A stretch of DNA of 11,707 nucleotides, from positions 1-11,707 of the forward strand of contig CAYGRY010000080.1 of NCBI GenBank assembly GCA_964352405.1, in the 5' to 3' direction. Source of the DNA: UBA4207 sp964352405 (GTDB lineage: Bacteria; Bdellovibrionota; Bacteriovoracia; Bacteriovoracales; Bacteriovoracaceae). The translations under genes were made by a program, and so were the position numbers. How positions within the stretch are numbered: position 1 is the first letter of the stretch; each line of letters begins with the position of its first letter. Shown piece after piece: positions 1-5,583 of the stretch. The notes beneath the pieces are model-generated. The model was not told where the DNA came from. It searched no databases and saw nothing but the letters and a program-made list of their open reading frames with translations.

Positions 1-742
1 TAACTTTTTCCATCAATGTTGCATTACCGGCAGCTGAAACGAATTCACGTTTCTTCTTACCAACTTCTTTTTGCATTTTAGCGATAACTTCAACAAAGCC
101 CTTGATTTGATCGTGTCCCCAGAAGATAGCTTCTAGTACGTCTTTTTCAGGAACAATTTTCGCTTCACCTTCAACCATCAAGATCGCGTCTGCACTACCG
201 GCAACAGCGATTTCAAGGTCAGACTTTTCCCATTCAGCGTGGCTTGGGTTTAAGACGAACTTGCCGTCGATACGACCAACTTTACAAGTGGCGATTGGGC
301 CAGCAAATGGAATGTCTGAAATTGAAAGAGCTGCAGAAGCGCCGATACCAGCTAAGATTTCAGGATCCCCATCTGGTGAGTATGACATAACTGTACAAGA
401 AACTACTGTTTCGAACATATACCCTTCTGGGAATAATGGACGAAGTGGACGGTCGATCAATCGAGCATTCAAAGTCTCACCAGTAGTTGGGCGACCTTCA
501 CGCTTCATAAAGCCACCAAGGAATTTACCGGCAGCATAGAATTTTTCTGTATACTCAACCAAAAGTGGGAAGAAATCTTGGCCGTCTTTCATTTCATGAG
601 CAGAAACCACAGTCACAAGAACTTGTGTTCCACCGCAAGAGACTAAAACTGAAGCATCAGTTTGCTTAGCCAAGCGACCAGTTTCAAGAGTGACCTCTTT
701 TCCGCCGTAATTAAATGAATAGACTTTTTTGTTTTCGTTCAT
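1..742 (-). CDS. pnp: Polyribonucleotide nucleotidyltransferase (PNPase), N-terminal part, cut by window edge
   Basis: PNPase degrades RNA 3'->5' by phosphorolysis and is a cytoplasmic trimer, often in the RNA degradosome. The first 247 residues are visible. They begin MNENKKVYSFNYGG and carry the conserved features of the first RNase PH-like domain: an LETGRLAKQT stretch, DFFPL followed by YAAGKFLGG and KREGRP, then LIDRPLRPLFPEG, and later GASAALSISDIPFAGPI and VLNP. The end of the visible part corresponds to the alpha-helical linker before the second RNase PH domain. The second RNase PH core and the KH and S1 RNA-binding domains lie outside the window. The ATG at 740-742 is supported by GGAG about 10 nt upstream (753-756). 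Gene order rpsO-pnp is the common bacterial one. Identification is secure from motif recall; no search was run. Confidence 0.96.
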   Translation of the reverse strand, partial: MNENKKVYSFNYGGKEVTLETGRLAKQTDASVLVSCGGTQVLVTVVSAHEMKDGQDFFPLLVEYTEKFYAAGKFLGGFMKREGRPTTGETLNARLIDRPLRPLFPEGYMFETVVSCTVMSYSPDGDPEILAGIGASAALSISDIPFAGPIATCKVGRIDGKFVLNPSHAEWEKSDLEIAVAGSADAILMVEGEAKIVPEKDVLEAIFWGHDQIKGFVEVIAKMQKEVGKKKREFVSAAGNATLMEKV

Positions 743-769
743 AACTAGATTACTCCATTAACACGTAGT

Positions 770-789
770 CCTCACCCGCCTGGGTAAGG
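770..789 (-). promoter_or_regulatory. GC-rich hairpin in the pnp leader
   Basis: On the minus strand CCTTACCC-AGGC-GGGTGAGG forms an 8-bp stem with one G-U pair and a 4-nt loop, ending 13 nt before the GGAG of pnp. The pairing is seen directly. On the plus strand one pair would be a C-A mismatch, so the structure fits pnp-sense RNA better. No T-run follows on the minus strand, so it is not a terminator. A role in pnp mRNA stability or autoregulation is inference. Confidence 0.5.
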
Positions 790-838
790 ATAAATTTTTA
801 AATATGTTTTGATGATGATGATGAGGTGGGATTCACGA

Positions 839-876
839 GATAATTAAATAAACTTGTTAAAATCTACTTAATTATC
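839..876 (-). promoter_or_regulatory. Long AU-rich hairpin in the rpsO-pnp intergenic RNA
   Basis: Read on the minus strand, GATAATTAAGTAGA (876-863) pairs with TTTATTTAATTATC (852-839). This gives 14 consecutive pairs (two G-U) around a 10-nt loop; the outer nine pairs are perfect Watson-Crick. In E. coli, RNase III cuts a long stem in the pnp leader and PNPase then represses its own mRNA. The position here is analogous, but function is inference. GATAAT at 876-871 also resembles a -10 box; no good -35 lies upstream of it. Confidence 0.45.
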
Positions 877-879
877 CCT

Positions 880-892
880 GGAAGCCGCTTCC
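880..892 (-). promoter_or_regulatory. Short hairpin between rpsO and pnp
   Basis: GGAAG-CGG-CTTCC on the minus strand forms a 5-bp stem with a 3-nt loop. It sits directly 5' of the AU-rich hairpin and may stack with it in a structured pnp leader. It is too short to interpret alone. Confidence 0.25.
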
Positions 893-937
893 CTTAAAAT
901 CAAAATCTCGACACCCTAATACTATAAAAAGACCGCT

Positions 938-967
938 TAAAAAAGAAAAGGGAGACTTTCGTCTCCC
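938..967 (-). terminator. Rho-independent terminator after rpsO
   Basis: The minus strand reads GGGAGAC-GAAA-GTCTCCC (967-950), a perfect 7-bp stem closed by a GAAA (GNRA) tetraloop, followed by TTTTCTTTTTT. It starts 15 nt after the rpsO stop codon. All elements of an intrinsic terminator are present. In many bacteria this site is leaky, so that part of the transcripts continue into pnp. A TATAGT (-10-like) lies just beyond it, but no convincing -35 was found. Confidence 0.9.
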
Positions 968-982
968 TCTCTCATTTTTAAA

Positions 983-1264
983 TTATTTACGTAGTCCTAA
1001 ATCTTGAATCAAAGATTGATACTTTGTTTCATCTTTATTTTGAACATACTTTAGTAGCGATTTACGCTGACCAATCATCTTCAAAAGACCACGATTTGAA
1101 TGATAGTCGTGCTTGTTAGCTGCAAAGTGAGTCGCAAGACCGTTAATTCTATGAGTAAGAAGTGCAACTTGTACTGGTGCTGAACCTGCATCAGTTGGGC
1201 CCTTACCGAATTTTGCACCGTAAGTTTTTACGATGTCTGCTCTTTGTTCTGTTGTTAAACGCAT
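983..1264 (-). CDS. rpsO: 30S ribosomal protein S15
   Basis: This is a primary 16S rRNA-binding protein of the small subunit platform that nucleates binding of S6, S18, S11 and S21. The 93-residue product is close to the usual 89. It has the family core: DAGSAPVQVALLTHRINGL, then HFAANKHDYHSNRGLLKMIGQRKSLLKYV, with the conserved HxxDxHSRRGL-type rRNA-contact segment near residues 51-59 (here HDYHSNRGL). The last residues, LGLRK, are also typical. The ATG at 1262-1264 has a near-perfect AGGAGG five bases upstream. It lies 92 nt downstream of the sigma-factor gene with no terminator between, so co-transcription is possible, and it precedes pnp. S15 represses its own mRNA in several bacteria; I could not recognise such a leader here. 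Confidence 0.97.
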   Translation of the reverse strand: MRLTTEQRADIVKTYGAKFGKGPTDAGSAPVQVALLTHRINGLATHFAANKHDYHSNRGLLKMIGQRKSLLKYVQNKDETKYQSLIQDLGLRK

Positions 1265-1312
1265 GGATGCCTCCTACAAACCTATAACCGAGCTCAAGTT
1301 AACGCATCAAGT

Positions 1313-1332
1313 CCAACTCAAACCAAGTCAAA
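1313..1332 (-). repeat. Two imperfect 10-bp direct repeats upstream of rpsO
   Basis: The minus strand reads TTTGACTTGG then TTTGAGTTGG, nine of ten bases identical and directly adjacent, followed by ACTTGATG. They sit about 50 nt before the rpsO start codon, in the only non-coding gap where an rpsO promoter or S15-binding leader could be. TTGACT is -35-like, but no good -10 at 16-18 nt was found. Function unknown. Confidence 0.3.
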
Positions 1333-1356
1333 GGCGATATTAATAATGACGGCAAT

Positions 1357-2397
1357 CTAACGGATAAACTCAGACATGTAAACTTTTAGATTCTTTAGAA
1401 GCCGCTCTTCGATTTGGCGAATTCTCTCTCGAGATACTCCGTATTCATCTGCTATGTCTTGAAGTGACGGAGGGACCTCTTCAAGCAGTCTGCGTTTAAA
1501 AATGTCCTGATCACGTGGCTTTAGGTCCTTAAGGAAGTCTTGAAGGTGCTGCTTCAAGAGCTCGACGCCCTGCGCATCAGCAACGTCATCTTCGAAAGAG
1601 GGTTGGGCCAGACCTGGTAGGATACTACTCAGCGGTGCATCACTATTTGGAGATGCTGGCTTATCAAGACTGATTTCTCCGCCCTGCTCTAGCCTTTGGC
1701 CCATCGTAAGTACGGCTTTTTCTGAAACACCAAGGTTTTCTGAAATCGTTTTAACGTCTGGGTTAATTCCCATTCCAAGCAAACGTTGCTTTTCTTTCAT
1801 CAGATTAAAGAAGAGTTTTTTCTGCTCATTACCAGAACCAATTTTAACCAAGCGAAAATTATCCAAAATATATTTCAAAATATAAGAGCGAATCCACCAT
1901 GAAGCATAATAAGAAAGCTTAGCCCCTTTGCTAGCATCATATTTTGAAACGGCCTTCATCAGACCAATATTTCCTTCTTGAATAAGATCCATCATATTTT
2001 GCCAAGCCGAGCGGTACTCCATGGCAATCTTTACGACCAAGCGAAGATTGGAGACAACTAACTTTTTGGCCACATCAATATCGCCGGTTTCCTCAAGTGC
2101 TTTTAAAAGCTCTTGTTCTTGCTCTAAAGATAAAAGCTCATAGCGAGAAATTTGGCGAATATAAGACGTTAGAGGATCTGTTGTTGATAATTTATCAGAA
2201 TAAAGAGCGAGTTCTTTAGAGTCAGGTAGCACTGGCTCAGGTAGGGTTTCTCCCTCCCAATCGTCTAGCTCTGAATCGTCATGATTTTGTTCATCATTTC
2301 TGTCTTGAGTGTCTCGTTTTAAAACAAAACTTTCACCCTGAATTTCTACAACATCAGGTCTATCTTTTTTGTTTTTGTCGTCGAGTTTCTTCACCAT
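1357..2397 (-). CDS. rpoH: RNA polymerase sigma factor, sigma-32 (RpoH) family, with acidic N-terminal extension
   Basis: This is an alternative sigma factor that directs RNA polymerase to a promoter subset, heat-shock-like in RpoH members. Residues are counted from the ATG at 2395-2397 (346 aa). Region 1.2 lies at about 73-105 (DPLTSYIRQI..LSLEQEQELL). Region 2 follows at about 110-185, with NLRLVVKIAMEY, DLIQEGNIGLMKAVSKYD and YYASWWIRSYILKYILDN. The RpoH-box-like EQKKLFFNLMKEKQRL is at 191-206. Region 4 spans about 290-340, with an HTH in DIADEYGVSRERIRQIEERLLKNLK. The LSYYASWWIR type of region 2.3-2.4 resembles myxobacterial SigB/SigC. The first 70 residues are rich in Asp and Glu and have no counterpart in the 284-residue E. 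coli RpoH. No Shine-Dalgarno sequence is visible. A GTG at 2403 in the same frame is the alternative start. Heat shock is not proven; it could be a developmental or stationary-phase paralogue. Confidence 0.88.
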   Translation of the reverse strand: MVKKLDDKNKKDRPDVVEIQGESFVLKRDTQDRNDEQNHDDSELDDWEGETLPEPVLPDSKELALYSDKLSTTDPLTSYIRQISRYELLSLEQEQELLKALEETGDIDVAKKLVVSNLRLVVKIAMEYRSAWQNMMDLIQEGNIGLMKAVSKYDASKGAKLSYYASWWIRSYILKYILDNFRLVKIGSGNEQKKLFFNLMKEKQRLLGMGINPDVKTISENLGVSEKAVLTMGQRLEQGGEISLDKPASPNSDAPLSSILPGLAQPSFEDDVADAQGVELLKQHLQDFLKDLKPRDQDIFKRRLLEEVPPSLQDIADEYGVSRERIRQIEERLLKNLKVYMSEFIR

Positions 2398-2403
2398 GTG
2401 CAC

Positions 2404-2431
2404 AAGATAAGAGTTTTTGACACAAAAGCAA
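2404..2431 (-). promoter_or_regulatory. Candidate leaderless promoter of the sigma-factor gene
   Basis: On the minus strand TTGCTT (2431-2426), a 16-nt spacer and TATCTT (2409-2404) resemble a sigma-70 promoter, with 3 of 6 and 4 of 6 consensus bases. The -10 box ends six nucleotides before the ATG at 2397, which would put the first transcribed base at the start codon. This agrees with the absent ribosome binding site. The boxes are weak, so this is tentative. Confidence 0.25.
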
Positions 2432-2445
2432 GCCTAGTCGGCTTG
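2429..2445 (-). terminator. Perfect 6-bp hairpin over the stop codon of the six-cysteine protein gene; possible weak terminator
   Basis: The minus strand reads CAAGCC-GACTA-GGCTTG, then CTTTTGTG. The stem is perfect and includes the TAG stop codon of the upstream gene (2434-2436). The T-run has only four bases, so termination would be weak. It would partly separate the exported-protein gene from the sigma-factor gene, 36 nt further on. Confidence 0.3.
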
Positions 2446-4119
2446 TTTATCGTCATGTTTTGATAAAGATTTTGCTTTTTCATTAACTTCATAGCGATAG
2501 CGCATCAAACGCAGAGCAAAGGAGCCATAATGAAAATAAACCGGAATAGAGGTAAAACCTTCATCGGGATATTTCCAATCACCTATAAACTTTGAAAACT
2601 GTTCTAATATTTCGACCGCGACGATCTCTTCAATATCTCCACGCCAAGGAGGAATAATAAATTTGGCCCTAGCCTTTTCAACATCATTTTTAATATAAGC
2701 TTTAAACTTATCAATGAGGTCCCTTCGTTCTAATTTCATGGTTGGATCATAACTAATCCAATTTCTTCTAATCCACTTAATCATCTTATGGGAAATTTTT
2801 AAGTCAAATTTTACGGCTAGTTTACCAGCGAGTTTATTAACACGATCAAATTCACCTTGATTGACATCAAAGTGAACTTCAAATCTTTTTAGGTACTTAT
2901 TAAAGAAGTAATCTCTATCAACAAGTTCAACTGTAAGTGGTTCTTCATAAGTCAGACGTCCCTTTACTTTATCAAGTGAGCCAGTCGCCCACTCAGTCCA
3001 AGAACGATCGAAGCTGGTTCGAAGCATCCCTTGACCTTGATCATAGCTATCACTCCAAATAAAGAGATTTGGAATGCCTGTTAACAGAGCTTTAAATTGG
3101 CCAGATAACAACAGGTTTTCTTCAAGTGTTCGTGTCTCTAGAATATTTCTCACACGTGGGTCAGGATCATTATAATTAACGGTTAATTCTGTTAAACGGT
3201 CACAATAAAGTCGCTTGATATCCGAGGTGATAGTAGGCGAGCCAATTGCCCTTGGTACGAGACGGCGAAACTCAGCTTCATTAGATTTTCGACAAACTAA
3301 ACCACGACAAGCCACTCTATTTGTATTTGGCTCATTTTCTAGAGTTAGGCTCTGACTTCTTGGATTAAACGCTAATTTCTTATTATCCATCTGCCTTGTC
3401 ACAAAAGACATAATGATGGGATCGCGTAGTAAAGGAACAAGCATCCTGAAGTTTTCTGTCGTGTTTGACCAAGAACAAAAAGACTTAAACAACTCATTTG
3501 ACCAATAAAACTCGCGGGAAAGTTTTTGTTCTTTAGTTGAAACATTTAAAAGTTTTTGAGGAAAAAATTCATTGCCTGTTACATCTGGCAGAATAAAACG
3601 TTCACTCGATTTCCATTTTTCCATTAAGTTACTTTTAAGCGTTTTCTTCGAAACAATGGTGAGGTTTTGAGAGCACCAATTACCAACCAGACTATTGGCA
3701 TAATTTTCAAAATCAGTATCACTCATTTCTAACTGTTTGGCATATTCAGGAATAGCACGAACTAAGATATCGAGGCCGATATACTGAAGTGTCGCCACTA
3801 CTGTTCTTGTGGCTTGCTCGTATTGTTCCGTTGATGGATAACGGAGTTTTTCATTTCGATCATTTTTACAAAATTGTTGAAGGTTCTCGCCTTCATCAAT
3901 AAAGCCACGATAAAGAGCAATCCTCTCTAAATCTCCTTCTTTACCGGATTTCGATCTAGAAGTTTGAAAAACATTAAACAGCGGATCTGTTTCTTTACTC
4001 GCATTGGTCGCAGATAAGTCTCCAAGAATAAGACTTTCAAGCGACACTAAGGCTTTCGCTTGAAAAGCGAATCCCTGAGCAAAAAGTAGTATGGTCAATA
4101 TTTTCCCGACCAATTTCAT
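2434..4119 (-). CDS. Exported six-cysteine protein of unknown function
   Basis: I do not recognise this 561-residue protein. The N-terminus, MKLVGKILTILLFAQGFAFQAKA followed by LVS, is a standard Sec signal peptide with likely cleavage after residue 23, so the product should be periplasmic or secreted. The mature part has six cysteines (84, 149, 215, 271, 276, 306), all in its first half, an even number compatible with disulfide bonds. It is rich in aromatic and charged residues and has no further membrane segment. The second half looks mixed helical and strand (about 380-540) and ends in a Lys/Asp-rich tail. The ATG at 4117-4119 has AAGGA nine bases upstream; a TTG directly before it (4120-4122) is the alternative start. 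It is divergent from the TPR-like gene and lies just upstream of the sigma-factor gene. It may be a lineage-specific Bdellovibrionota protein, which is inference. Confidence 0.85.
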   Translation of the reverse strand: MKLVGKILTILLFAQGFAFQAKALVSLESLILGDLSATNASKETDPLFNVFQTSRSKSGKEGDLERIALYRGFIDEGENLQQFCKNDRNEKLRYPSTEQYEQATRTVVATLQYIGLDILVRAIPEYAKQLEMSDTDFENYANSLVGNWCSQNLTIVSKKTLKSNLMEKWKSSERFILPDVTGNEFFPQKLLNVSTKEQKLSREFYWSNELFKSFCSWSNTTENFRMLVPLLRDPIIMSFVTRQMDNKKLAFNPRSQSLTLENEPNTNRVACRGLVCRKSNEAEFRRLVPRAIGSPTITSDIKRLYCDRLTELTVNYNDPDPRVRNILETRTLEENLLLSGQFKALLTGIPNLFIWSDSYDQGQGMLRTSFDRSWTEWATGSLDKVKGRLTYEEPLTVELVDRDYFFNKYLKRFEVHFDVNQGEFDRVNKLAGKLAVKFDLKISHKMIKWIRRNWISYDPTMKLERRDLIDKFKAYIKNDVEKARAKFIIPPWRGDIEEIVAVEILEQFSKFIGDWKYPDEGFTSIPVYFHYGSFALRLMRYRYEVNEKAKSLSKHDDKQAD

Positions 4120-4176
4120 CAATCACTATCCTTTATCTTTTTTAAGTTATCGGAATGAAACCCGAAAAGATGTAAT
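4120..4176. promoter_or_regulatory. 57-bp divergent intergenic region
   Basis: This gap must hold the start signals of both divergent exported-protein genes, or their promoters reach into the coding regions. A TGTAAT (4171-4176; 5 of 6 -10 consensus) abuts the plus-strand ATG. On the minus strand GATAAC (4153-4148) is a weak -10 candidate. TCGG and CCGA flank 8 bases at 4150-4165, a short dyad that could be an operator. The minus gene has a good Shine-Dalgarno (AAGGA at 4133-4129); the plus gene has only a weak AAGA. Confidence 0.3.
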
Positions 4177-5583
4177 ATGAGATACTTAATGGTTATATTT
4201 TGCCTGTCCGCTTTGAGTTTAAGCTCAAACGCACAGCTAGACACCAGTGACAGAGGTGATGCAAGTCGATCTTTGCAGGCGGATGATAGTCTATTAAGAG
4301 AGCGTCAGCTCATGAGTGACTCTATTGATCGAGAAGATGATCTAAGAGATCTGCGTTTAGCAAAATATGCATTACTTGCAGGTAATACCAGTCTGGCCGA
4401 ACGTTATCTCGATCGTCTTGGAACTGATCATCCTAGACTCAATCAAATCGTTGCTCGCTACACTGCTCTATCAGCTTTCATGCAAGGAAATTTTTCTAAG
4501 TCTTATAACTTAGTTAAAAGTGAGAGATTAAATATTGTTAACGCTTATGAAGAAATTTGCTTACTTCGGTTAATGAGTCTTTTCGCTCTTGGAAAAAATA
4601 ATCCTGATTTTTATAAAATTTCCCCTGAGTTTGATAGCTGTAGGGCCATTACTTATAAGTATACCGATAATGATCATTTTTGGTTAACCAGTATGAAAAC
4701 GATTGTTCAAGGCAAGATAGATGAGTTGCCTGGTAAGAATATCAATGATTTTACAAAGCTTCTCGTTAGTGATGATACAACGAAGTTATGGATGAAATTA
4801 GCTTTATATACTAATCGTGAAAAACAAATTATCAAAAACATTGAACTTCTTCCTCAAGAGTCTTATCTCAATATCGGCATTCGCGAATTACTTGGAATGG
4901 CATATTACAGAAGCGGAGATGAAAAAAGAGCTGTAGACTTCATAGAAGATCTAGCGACACCTAATGCCGACAATATTAGAGGCGACATTGCATTAACAAA
5001 AAATGAACTTGAGTTGGCCTATGGTCACTTTCGATTGGCTCTTAAAAGAAAAGATGACTCACTTAACGCTCTAGAGCGAGCCATTCCTCTGGCTTGGCTA
5101 CTTGATCAATGGAGCGACGGCATTGAACTCCTAGCGAAATACGTTGGCAGAGACTATGATCCTGTTAAATTACTTGCCTTAGAAACGGCGCTTAGAATCA
5201 GAAAGGGACAATACGATAAATCTCAAGCGAATCTTCGTTATCTCGAAGAAAAGCTGCTTGGTTCAGCTCCTCTCGATATTCAATTAATGATTAGTTTTGT
5301 GAGCTTAATGAAAGGTGATTTAAAAAAGCTTAAGGAAAGCTCAGCCAAAGCTTGTCGTAGTTTTGATGGGCTCAATTGTTGGATAGCTGATCAATTACTC
5401 GTATGGGATGACTTAAGCAAAACAGTCAAAAGAACAGATAAAGTTAATATCGCAGCACAATCGGTCGATGAGATTTTGGCAACATCGAGCAATGACATTA
5501 ATGAACTCAAAGAAAAAATCCTTATCGATCAGCGTGACATAGAAGAGCTTGATTCTAGAAATGTTAAACTACAGGTTCAATAG
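4177..5583 (+). CDS. Exported TPR-like helical repeat protein
   Basis: This 468-residue protein is of unknown exact role. Residues 1-20 (MRYLMVIFCLSALSLSSNAQ) form a Sec signal peptide ending in an A-x-A-like SNAQ site; the Cys at 9 is not in a lipobox. A Ser/Asp/Arg-rich stretch (21-60) precedes helical hairpins with TPR spacing. The clearest are 61-115 (LAKYALLAGNTSLAERYLDRL..YTALSAFMQGNFSKSYNLV), 237-260 (LLGMAYYRSGDEKRAVDFIEDLA) and 278-292. A degenerate one follows at 335-360. Residues 427-465 look like a coiled coil. Such solenoids usually act as protein-protein scaffolds in the periplasm. The gene converges on the FecR/barrel gene with a 7-bp overlap, and exported helical-repeat proteins beside FecR-domain proteins suggest a joint envelope role; this is inference. 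The first ATG was chosen because it gives the positively charged n-region; a second ATG at 4189 would lose it. Confidence 0.85.
   Translation: MRYLMVIFCLSALSLSSNAQLDTSDRGDASRSLQADDSLLRERQLMSDSIDREDDLRDLRLAKYALLAGNTSLAERYLDRLGTDHPRLNQIVARYTALSAFMQGNFSKSYNLVKSERLNIVNAYEEICLLRLMSLFALGKNNPDFYKISPEFDSCRAITYKYTDNDHFWLTSMKTIVQGKIDELPGKNINDFTKLLVSDDTTKLWMKLALYTNREKQIIKNIELLPQESYLNIGIRELLGMAYYRSGDEKRAVDFIEDLATPNADNIRGDIALTKNELELAYGHFRLALKRKDDSLNALERAIPLAWLLDQWSDGIELLAKYVGRDYDPVKLLALETALRIRKGQYDKSQANLRYLEEKLLGSAPLDIQLMISFVSLMKGDLKKLKESSAKACRSFDGLNCWIADQLLVWDDLSKTVKRTDKVNIAAQSVDEILATSSNDINELKEKILIDQRDIEELDSRNVKLQVQ

Noticed and set aside
261..539. Plus-strand 92-codon open frame opposite pnp
   Set aside because: It lies wholly antisense to conserved PNPase coding sequence, and its product resembles no family.
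770..789. GC-rich hairpin as a terminator before pnp
   Set aside because: On the minus strand it is followed by ACTACGTG rather than a T-run, and it lies directly before the pnp ribosome binding site.
811..824. GATGATGATGATGA simple repeat
   Set aside because: Only four units in an AT-rich gap; no frame, promoter spacing or structure depends on it that I can see.
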